Shown here piece after piece: positions 45,913 to 55,604 of a stretch of 64,000 nucleotides of DNA (its first letter is position 1; each line of letters opens with the position of its first letter). The stretch lies in assembly GCF_023078275.1 (NCBI RefSeq), contig NC_062981.1:22064846-22128845 (forward strand), in the 5' to 3' direction. The notes under the pieces were generated by a model. The model saw nothing but the letters and a program-made list of their open reading frames with translations, ran no database searches and was not told the origin of the DNA. The position numbers and the translations under genes were made by a program. Source of the stretch: Leguminivora glycinivorella (lineage: Eukaryota; Arthropoda; Insecta; Lepidoptera; Tortricidae).

Positions 45913-47600
45913 TAAAAGATAAAGATAAAGATAAAAGATAAAATTTATTTCATAGAAAAATATCTAAAATTAAAACAATCACAATTCTCTTAAATAATGC
46001 TTAAAAACTATAAATATAGGTACAAACATAAATAACAAGAAAGTCTTGTATGCAAAAATTTTAAGCAGGTCAACATAATATTATTTTACGCCAATACCTA
46101 AACTAAGTAACTTAATACTTGTATCTTAGGCATTTCGTGTTAGTAGGTCAGTATAATGTAGGTGCTTATTGAGCAAAACAATAAAGGTTATAAATTGTAA
46201 GTAAGTAGGTTTACATTAACTTAAATAAGTGATAATAAAACGTTTCTCCTTAGACATAGTATAAATAACAGGGTAGGGTTTTAGCAGGTGCCGTCATAAT
46301 CTATGGTATTTAAATACCTTATAAGGGCACTTTTCTTTCCTGGGCACGAATCATCTCCAGTTTGGTGGTAAGCTGGTTTTTTGAATCGCATACATGTAGC
46401 GCATTTTGGTAGTTCTAGTATCTTGGGGCATTCTTTGTTGGTGTGTCCCGATAATCCGCAGTGGCTGCATGTGGATTCAGCTTCTCTGCAGTATTTAGCA
46501 GAATGACAATATTGCTGACATTTGTAGCATCTCGTTAACATAGTATAATCTCGTGCTGGGCAGGAAGTCCAATTGGTAAAAACGCGCTGTTGCTGAATGA
46601 GTATCCGTCTTATGTCGCCAGAGCACTCTAATATATAATTGCATGTGGCTTGGTCCTTCTTGCCAGATTTATGACTTAGTTTTATAGAGCTCATAAATGT
46701 GTCCTTAGAAATATTTGGCTGTTGATCTACCATATTTTGTTCATAAATGCAGTCGAAAACTTCGTTCTCTGTTATATTTGAAGGCACGCCCAACAAGATG
46801 ATTTTAGGTCTTCTTTTGGTAGTTTCTTCTAATTTCAGTCCTGATTTTTGAAGCTGCTGGGATGCTCTTAGTTTTTCTAGGTCATCCTTGCGATCGGTAT
46901 TTATAATAACGCCTCCGTTTTTCGTTTTTCTCATTCCACGAACATGTAGCTTGAGAGCTTCTGGTTTTATCAGGTCCTGTACAAGTTTTTTGGTATCTTC
47001 ACTTGATTTGTCCTTCTCCTTAGGGTAAATTACTATAGAGTTGGTCTTGGTAGGTAGGTACTATAGATGAGTTGTTACCTGTTCTCACTTTGTCGGCGAA
47101 GGATACAGTCGGTTCTATTTTGGGGGCAACTTGTAAACTATTTTGGAGCTCTTTGATTTGTTCTACGATGTTATTTTGTTCAGATACAGCTTTTAAATAG
47201 GCACTGTTGACCAACACTTGCTGCTTAACCGCCTGGTACTGCACTGCAAGCTGGGACACCCCACTTGATATATTCCTGCTCAGTTTGTTAATCCTTATTT
47301 TCTGGTCCGAGTTCAGTTTCCCTTCAGTCGAAATATTACATATTTCACTCAAACATTGTTCAATTGAGGATAACCAACTTTGGATTCCACTGGTGGACAC
47401 CACATCAACCGGTGCGGGCTGCGATGACTGTGCTGGCGAAGGTTGTACTGACTGTGCTGGAGAGGGCTGTGCTGAAGTGTGGTCCATATTCGCAGGTCCT
47501 TTTTCAGGAGGAGGAGTCCTTACAGTGCGCGAACTTCTGTTAAATGCGTCTCCCATATTTCCGTAAACTCGTCCCCATTAGGTTCACTTTTAGATAGCTA
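45913..47600 (-). mobile_element. LINE-derived element with ORF1 only
   Basis: On the minus strand a short 5' UTR, ORF1 (47556-46281), a 3' UTR of about 340 bp with AATAAA and a (TTTATC)n-like tail at 45913-45940 follow each other. No ORF2 sequence (endonuclease or RT) lies between ORF1 and the tail. This is either an internal deletion or a non-autonomous ORF1-only lineage. Confidence 0.7.
46281..47556 (-). pseudogene. LINE ORF1 (gag-like, three zinc knuckles), frameshifted
   Basis: ATG at 47556 opens a Pro/Ser/Gln-rich N-terminus (repeats of QPSPAQS), then a helical segment (about residues 60-150). The frame breaks near 47050 and resumes as IVIYPKEKDK and EALKLHVRGM into the 46934-46281 frame. 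That part has an RRM-like stretch (PKIILLGVPSNITENEVFDC) and three Cys/His knuckles: CYKCQQYCHSAKYC, CSHCGLSGHTNKEC and CATCMRFKKPAYHQTGDDSC. ORF1 proteins of this type bind LINE RNA and deliver it to chromatin. The knuckle set points to the Jockey/R1/I group. One frameshift makes this copy inactive. Confidence 0.8.
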
Positions 47601-48560
47601 AAACGTGCCACACTCACAATTATGTATTGAAAAGTGCTGATTTAGACTTGACACAGTTTACTCAATTTTTGTTATTAATTAAATAAGTTCAGAATATTAA
47701 ATGACACGACCTCCCACGACAGCGATCGCGATCACGATCATATAAGTGTGACTTGTTGAGTACATACTAGTTATGTATTCTGTAGAATTAGTTGGAGATT
47801 GCTAGCTTAACAGTCTCTTGACATTTTTTTTTATTTCTAGTTCTTTTGACACTTGGAGAACCTTTACACCTCCAAATTTTTATTTTTTATTATATCCCAT
47901 TAATTATAATTGACTGTGGGGACCTTTTACATCTCCCAAGATCTTGTTTTCAATTAAGTCAATTTAAACTATGTAACATACAAGCACGGAATGTTGTGTC
48001 TTACATCTAGGTATACCGTATTCACTTATTATTGGAATAGCCCGGACAGCTTGAACATGTCATGCTCGCTAAAAAGTCTTTGCTTACGGTGACGTCGTTG
48101 ATCGGGTCGCCACCTTCCCGAATGAAGGTTGAGGGAGGCGATGGCTGAGATGCGCGCCATATTCGTGAACGGGTGCTGTTTGTGAAGACCGGTCTGTTTC
48201 AGCTAATAGGGGCTATGCTATTCTATGTAACATTAATTTTGAATGAGATTACGTTGAGGCACTCTGTTGGGTCCTTGTTTGTTTATTTTCTTTCTGACTC
48301 TTGGAGACCATATACATCTCCAAGGAAAAAAGTAGATTAAGTATTTTTTTTTTCCTTTGCTTAAGACAACAAGGGTCTTTTACAACTCTAAAGTTATTTT
48401 AGTTATTCGTTTTTTTTTCTTCATGTATAATTTTTTTAGATGTACTTTGACACTTAGAGACTCTATACATCTCTAACATCTCTTATTAATAATCATAATA
48501 GCTTTGTACTTTGTATAATTTCTTGTTTTAATATTTTTTTTATGTATACTTTTATGTATG
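47600..48560. other. No gene; repeated GGAGACC...CATCTCC motif
   Basis: Four or five imperfect copies of a motif like GACACTTGGAGAACCTTTAC followed by CTCC occur at about 47848, 47920, 48297, 48370 and 48455. The block 48010-48210 is more GC-rich but has no clear frame. It may be the unique part of the LINE 3' UTR that ends at 48800. Confidence 0.45.
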
Positions 48561-48564
48561 CTTA

Positions 48565-48800
48565 TTAAATTGTATCTTGTTTTTTAATGCATGTTAATTA
48601 TAAGATGTAATGTTTTGAAAAGAAGTGGCCCGCCGAGTTTCTTGCCGGTCCCATAGTGGATACCCTCCTCCAACTGAGGGGGGACTGAAATCTTCTCGAG
48701 GCTGAGGCGTAGGGTTAGAGCCGGCGTAGTTTTATTTGACGTTCATAAGCGCATTGTAATATGCCTACTTGGAAAATAAATATTCATCATTTCTATTTAA
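48565..48800 (+). repeat. LINE 3' UTR/tail (copy 2)
   Basis: It matches 39005-39245 almost throughout (GCCCGCCGAGTTTCTTGCCG, GGCTGAGGCGTAGGGTTAGA). No ORF2 fragment is visible upstream, so this copy is more severely 5'-truncated or belongs to a relative with a different 3' UTR. Confidence 0.85.
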
Positions 48801-50780
48801 GTATGTATATCGTCACTTAGCACCCATAGTACAAGTTTTGCTTAGTTTGGGGCTAAGTTGATCAGTGTAAGGTGTCCCCAATATTTATTTATTTATTTAT
48901 TTATAATGTCGTTGGCACTATTAGTACGAGCTAGTGTTACAATTAGTTTGAGGACTTTGAGGCTAATAGGTTCGTTCTATGGAAGGTGTCTTTCAATATA
49001 TACATACATATATGTATGTGTTTTTGTATATTTACAACTATAAGTTTTCGACACTACTAAAATTTTGAATGAATGAATGAACATTAAAAAGACCAAATTC
49101 TCAAGCAACCGCTGTCGGTTCCATTTACTGTTGCCGCGCCGCTACAGATTCTGATGCATTATTTGAGAATATTAATATGTTACTTTACTGAATTTGAACT
49201 TCAATGAATCATTATTGCTTGATCTTAGTAATAAAAGTATTTTGCGTCACTTTAATGTTTTAAATTTTGCATACGATGACCTTAAGACGATACGATAGGC
49301 AAGCACGAATTCAAATTTGAGATTGCTAAATGTATAATTTTGTATTGTTAATACCTTGTATTTCAAGAATAATGGTTAATATTTATTCCTTTAAATTGAG
49401 AAATTACATGTAAAACGGACTAAATGTTGTCTTGAAAATATAATTATTTTATACTTTCTGCCTAGTGCTATTATTTAATGCATCTACGGGATTTATGCCG
49501 GTCTTCGCTTAAATTCAAAATGGTCATAAATGTGAACTTATAGGTACCTACATAAATAATAAATTATTATTATTGTTGTTGAAAGTTTTAACGTTATTTT
49601 TTTTAATATCAAACACAATTTTCTCCGTTATTACGAAAGATAACAATTGTCATGATTTTGATTCCTGGTAATATATTAAATTACGCGAAAACGAGCACTA
49701 GATGGTCTTGGCCGCTTGCTTTACTTAGCGCGAGTGGATTTTCAAGCCACTGAGTCTGACTGAACATACTTTTTTTTTCATATAAGTTTTTCTTATTTCG
49801 TCGAAATACGATAATATTTTAGTAAATTATTTATTTATTTATACAAGGAATTCCAACAGCTATGAATGATACAATATTACTTTTTGAATAGCAATACACA
49901 GCCAATTTTATTATAGGAACTCACAAATAGAGGCTGGATAGATAGCTGTTACACAGTAATTTAAATTATGATACACAATACACATAAACACAATACATTA
50001 TAATATTTATTACCCCTTAGGACAGCAGGCTACCCCAAACTAAACATTAAATAAATGTCATATACAAAGAAAAAGTGACCAAGGCCTCCAGTGTTCCGAG
50101 CTGGAATCGAACCAGCGTACTCCGCTTACCGGGCGAATGCCTGAACCACTCATGTTTATAACATGATAGTAGTGTTACTACTTAAAAAATACAAGTTAAA
50201 ATATTTTCTATGAAAATAATTTAATTTGTTCTTAGAGTACCCCAAACTACTTTAATTAAGTACCTGAAGTAAGGGAAGAGTAAAAAACTGACAGGTTTAC
50301 AACGAATGTCGCTGATTTTATTCAATTTATAAAAATACATATTTTTGACCAACATGGCGAAAAAGTAACCAATTTTTAACAAATCAGCACCTTTTTTACG
50401 ATAATATATGATCGCAGAATTTTCTGCCGTCGCAAACAAGATATACCTACCAATTCCTCAGTTTTCTTGAGATTGACATATTCCGCTGTCAAATCACCGA
50501 TGTTTCTGCATTTCAAGTAAAATAGTTATGGTCTCCTTAAAAATGTAGACTGCCCCGACCAGCACTGAACCGCGGGCGGCCAAAGGCCTAGCATCCGCCG
50601 CGGCCTGCGACGGCGCACCGCAGTCCTACTGCCAGCCGTGACAGCTACCAAAATAGTGACAGACGTTTGTTTTTTATATATAATATTGTGTTTTGTGGTT
50701 TTTTCAGTGTTAATAGGTATTTATTTTTAGTCATAGTTATATTTTTACATAGTTGTATTTCTAATGTACTTAGTTTTTAA
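48800..50780. other. No gene; AT-rich, one tRNA-like SINE
   Basis: It contains ATTT-type microsatellites near 48880 and 49835 and a tRNA-like head at 50085-50160. The segment 49840-50040 looks like a minus-strand LINE 3' tail. 50540-50786 is GC-richer and is probably the 5' UTR of the LINE that follows. Confidence 0.45.
50085..50160 (-). mobile_element. tRNA-like SINE head (third type)
   Basis: On the minus strand AGTGGTTCAGGCATTCGCCC and CTGGTTCGATTCCAGCTCGG are followed by a CTTTTTCTTTGTATATGACA body. It cannot be a tRNA gene because the stems are imperfect and it continues into a SINE body. Confidence 0.55.
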
Positions 50781-50786
50781 ATTCTC

Positions 50787-53616
50787 ATGCAGGCCGCGAC
50801 CCAATCTGGTGATAGCACGTCTTCCACTATCCATCCTTGTCCGTTGTGTTCAAAAACCTTTGAAACTAGCCGCGGCTTAAATATCCATAAAACCAAAATC
50901 CATCGTAATGCTCTCAGCCAGAATAATTCTCCGCTTATCCTAGCCAATACACCACCTATTCATCATCATCCGTTCCATATCCGCCTCAGTAATCTTAAAC
51001 AAAACGTCCCAGTAGTAAAACGTATCCCGCGCGGTGCCCGAATCTCGGTAGCAACCCATCTTAGCCACCTCATAAAAAAGTGTTGTGATGCTAACACTAC
51101 TGAGGATTGGCACAATCTCCTTCTGTTTCCTTACGTTATATTACATGCAAAAATAAACAACGAAAACATATCTCTAACTCAAAAGATTAAAAATAATTGC
51201 AATAACTTTTTACTTCCTTCAACCTCAACCACACCTAGACATCTTCCTAAAAACTACAACGAAATCAAATCCATTGAAAATAAAATCACAGAGGGAGACC
51301 TGAAAGGCGCCGCTCGCCTTCTTTTTCTAGCGACGTGCTGTCTCCAGATAACCCAGATACCTTTTTGGCCCTACAAACTAAACATCCCCCAGCTCCCGCG
51401 ACCCCCTACTTTTTCGACCCTCCAACAGCAACGGAGTCCTGCTTGCAGACGAAAAACATTGAAGTATTCAATGCCATTTGCTCTTTTAAAACCGGGTCTG
51501 CGGCAGGACTCGATGGCCTCAGCCCACAACATCTAAAGGATTTGACATGCCCGTCCTTAGGGGACGTCGGCGAACAATTAACCAATAACATCACGAAATT
51601 AATAAACAAAATGTTCACAGGAAATATTAACTCGGAAATTGTACCCATTTTATATGGAGCAAATTTAATAGCTTTAACTAAAAAGGATGGAGGGGTGAGG
51701 CCAATTGCTGTTGGTGCAACACTTCGCCGTTTAGCATCCAAAATTGCCGTTAGACATATCTTTCCAAAATTGCAAAAGTCTTTCGAACCGACTCAATTAG
51801 GCTTTGGAATCAAAGGAGGTTGCGAAGCCGCCGTGCACGCCCTCCGCACATTCCTTAGCGACGACCAATGCGAAGTTTTGCTCAAAATTGATGTCAAAAA
51901 CGCATTCAATTCTTTGGACAGAGATACCTTGTTGGCAGAAGCAAAATCTAACATTCCCGAAATTTATAACTATCTTCTCCACTGTTACGCAGATCCAACG
52001 AAATTAATGTACCGAAAAAACGAATTATCGTCAGAAGTAGGCTGCCAACAAGGAGATCCCCTGGGGCCAGCAATTTTTAGTTTGGCAATAAATCCTATCA
52101 TCCAAAATTTGAAATCTAAATTTAATGTTTGGTACTTGGATGACGGGACCCTAGGAGGCGACGCCGACACTGTACTAGCCGATCTTACAGTGATCATCCA
52201 AAGATTTAACTCCATTGGCCTACAACTAAATTTTGATAAGTGTGAATTATTCATTCAAAATTCCTGTATTAACAAAGATGACGTTGTTCAAAAATTCAAC
52301 TCTCTCGCGCCTAATATAAAGTTACTCGACAAGAGTAACCTTTGCCTCCTAGGATCCCCCATCTTCGAAGAAAATTTTCCTAGTTATGTTCAAAATTGCG
52401 TTTCCAAATTCGAAGAACACTCTCATCGTTTGCTCCAAATTAGCCCTCACTACGCTTTGACTGTTATAAGGTTTTGCCTATTCGTCCCGAAATTAACTTA
52501 TGTGCTTCGCTGCTGCACCCTTTGGAAAAATCAAAATCTTCTTTCACAAATAGATATTATAATTAAAATTAACCTAGAATCCGTCCTAAATATAAAACTC
52601 AGCGAGCAGTCTTGGACCCAGGGATCCCTTCCCATCCGGCACGGTGGGTTAGGGATCCGCAAAATTTCCAGTGTGGCATTACCAGCTTTTTTGTCGTCAG
52701 CTCATAGCTCGTCCAGTCTCATAGGAAAAATCCTACGAACAAACTGTGAGGCTGCAGGCTTGGCTGACGCCAAAAATGCTTGGTCAATTGCTTGCCCCGG
52801 TCAAAATTTTCCCGAATATCCAAATTCTCAAAGGAGCTGGGACGACATTATATGTAAATTGACCGTTAGTTCCCTCCTAGCCCAATCCGACACTGAGGGA
52901 CGAGCCAGACTCCTAGCAGCTGGAACCAGCGAAGCAGGGTTCTGGCTCCATGCACACCCTTCACCAAATTTGGGCACATTTTTAACCCCCGATACTCTTC
53001 GTATTTCAGTTTCTCTTCGTCTTGGGGTCCCGGTCTGCGCCCCCATCGCTGCCCCTGTGGCCATGAGGTTGACCGACTTGGGCACCACGGGCTTTCCTGC
53101 CAACGAAGCGCTGGCCGCTTCTCGAGGCATGCTGCCCTCAACGACGTGATCCGCCGGTCTCTTGCGTCAGTCAATGTGCCGGCCCTTTTAGAGCCGACCG
53201 GCATATCTAGGACGGACGGTAAGAGACCGGATGGGATGTCGTTGGTTCCGTGGAATATGGGACGGGTGCTGGTTTGGGACGCAACTTGCGTTGACACACT
53301 GGCCCCGTCTCATCTCCACCGAACCTCTGTGAGGGCAGCGGCAGCAGCAGAGGCGGCCGAGAAAATAAAGGTAGGAAAATACAGCGGTCTCGGCGCCGAA
53401 TATATTTTTATTCCATTCGGCGTCGAGACCCTTGGTCCGTGGGGCCCTGGCGCTCTGAGTCTCTTCAAGGACTTATCGAAGAGACTAAGAGACGCCACCG
53501 GCGACCGAAGAGCTGGCAGCTTCCTCGCTCAGCGTATTAGCTTGACAATCCAGCGAGGAAATGCTGCCAGCGTCTTCGGTACTATGCCACAGGGGCCGTT
53601 TTTAGATTTACTTTAG
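50787..53616 (+). pseudogene. Restriction-like-endonuclease LINE: zinc finger, reverse transcriptase, endonuclease; two frameshifts
   Basis: ATG at 50787 leads to a C2H2 finger (CPLCSKTFETSRGLNIHKTK, then H). After a frameshift near 51320 the RT follows: KKDGGVRPIAVG, LGFGIKGGCEAAVHALR, motif A KIDVKNAFNSLDRDTL, motif B GCQQGDPLGPAIFSLAI, motif C FNVWYLDDGTLGG with YLDD, then LNFDKCELF. A second shift near 53045 is followed by a Cys/His knuckle and a PD-(D/E)XK-like endonuclease core (RPDGMSLVPW, VWDATCVD, KYSGLGAEY). The order is that of R2/R4/NeSL/HERO-type LINEs, which cut DNA with this endonuclease. At about 940 residues it is near R2 length. Both frameshifts make this copy inactive. A 5'-truncated relative lies at 25915-26165. 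The 3' UTR ends near 53760. Confidence 0.85.
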
Positions 53617-53764
53617 TTTAATTTTAGATTTATTTAGTTTAATTTAATTTTAATTTTATTTTAAGTTTAATTTTAGATTTAATAGTTTAGTTTTATTGTA
53701 AGATAATTTTATGTTTTACAAACACATTGTTAATTTGAAATAAACAGTTTAATATTTCAATTCA

Positions 53765-54885
53765 GTACCTAATTTTGTCCCTTTAAACTTAATATGAAAT
53801 AAAGTTTGCCTATCTTGACCACATTGACCTTGACGCACTGCTTGTTAAGACTCGAACCCATAGAGTACCATCATATCCTAAATGCATAGTCCTGAATAAA
53901 TGTGTTTTAGACGACAGACCGTAATATAAATACTTATTACAAAAGTCGATAGTATTCATGAAAACAATGTTTACACCAAGTTATAAAACTTAAGAAGCGA
54001 TCGATGGGCCTTATTTAGAGTAGTAACTATTTAGGGCACTTTTTGATTCTATGTCTGCGAAGAAAATGTACAAACCGGCATGATTGATAAAACTTATAAG
54101 AAATATAAGCACTGGGGCCTTATTAAGAGCAGGTACCTACAGCTTAGGTACCAACGTCGTTTTTTAAAATATTTTAAAACATGAATTACATTTATTATTA
54201 ATATTTTGTTTGTTTTTATTGTATGTAAATAAGTACATATAATATAGTAAGTTAGTAAACGTTAAGGTGTACCTAATTGTGAAAATTAAAATGGCATTTA
54301 ATTATTTTATTTTAATTTAATTATTGTCTTTGTATTTTTACACTTTTATACACTGTATTGTCACTTCATTTTACTTTGATGTTTGTTTTTTGTCATTTAT
54401 ATGGGTTTTTGCCTGAATTAAAATTGATTTATTTATTTATTTATTTATAACTACTTACCTAATTGGTATTCGGCAAAATAGTAATAAGTAATGATGACCG
54501 AATACCAAATTTTCGGCAAAGTGGCTGAAAAGACCGAATACCAAATAGTTGCCTATTATTCGTGGAATCTGTCGTAAAATACAGCATAACTTTATAATTG
54601 TTAATAGTAAACCAATGACGAGAAAAGTTATGAATGTATAAAATAAACCTATACCTATATGCAATTGTTACGTACCTATACTCATACAAATATGGACTTA
54701 GTATTTCTAACTAAAAAGTTCGTCAAAGACGGTAGGTATATCGATAACTTTTCACATCACTAGATTATCGACATTAGATGTCGAGTATTACCCATCACTT
54801 TATTTCAGTGTACGTATTTAAAAACTTAGCCCCGCCCTAAATTTGGTGCGATAGGGACAACTGCAGCTCAGGCGCGAAATCCCGC
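53765..54885. other. No gene
   Basis: AT-rich. Three ACCGAATACCAAAT-type motifs cluster at 54462-54550. No exon is seen. Confidence 0.45.
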
Positions 54886-54889
54886 GTAA

Positions 54890-55255
54890 AAACCGCAAAA
54901 TCGAGGTTTCGCTCTCGACTGTTTCCTCCTCCAAAACTTAACCAATCATTACGAAATTTAAAAATCTGAATGACAAGGAAATTATCTGTGTCAGACCGTT
55001 TCGTTTTTTGGATAAATGATCTCAGTTTTGAATACTACGCCTTTCTTTCTGGAAAATTTAATTAAGCCGTTTTGGCCAACTTTGAGAGGCTCTAATTCCT
55101 TTTAAAACAAAAATATCAAAAAAAGCAAAACGGTCCAACACAGATATTGATAAAAAGAATCTGTGTTAAAAAAACCATTGAACTAGCTTCAAAAACCAGA
55201 GAGGAAACAGGAGAGAGCGTCTGTATGGAGAAATGAGATGTATCGTATCGTCTTG
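54890..55255. repeat. Interspersed repeat downstream of gene B
   Basis: It shares CGAGGTTTCGCTCTCGACTG, TTTCCTCCTCCAAAACTTAA and CGGTCCAACACAGAT blocks with 57590-57975 in the opposite orientation. The two copies flank exons 2-5 of gene B. Confidence 0.7.
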
Positions 55256-55359
55256 AAAGATGTGTGCACGATCAAAAATAAAAGTAAGTACGACAAAAAA
55301 ATAATGACAAATAAAAGTACGGAAGTTAAAAATAAATAATTTATTTAAGTTTAAAGATC

Positions 55360-55365
55360 TTTATT
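55360..55365 (-). terminator. Possible poly(A) signal of gene B
   Basis: AATAAA on the minus strand, 240 bp past the stop codon. It is not conserved at gene A, so the assignment is weak. Confidence 0.3.
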
Positions 55366-55604
55366 TATCTCAAAAGAATACAGAACATATTCACTTACAT
55401 GAGAATATGTACTATTTTATCATGCAACTATAAAAATATTCGATGAGCGCACATTATACATATTCTTATTTACAAAATACACTTACTCTAAAACTTAAAC
55501 TAAGCTTTTTTTGTGTAAGGTAGGTATAAATACATTAATATTTTTGTAGGTAATAATTACAGTGAACATCTATAAGCCATTGTAATGTAATCCTACATCC
55601 GTGT

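Noticed and set aside
47207..47566. 119-codon plus-strand frame
   Set aside because: It is the antisense of LINE ORF1, whose minus-strand frame has the expected composition and zinc knuckles downstream.
51406..53297. Several minus-strand frames of 60-140 codons
   Set aside because: They are shadows of the LINE reverse transcriptase on the plus strand.
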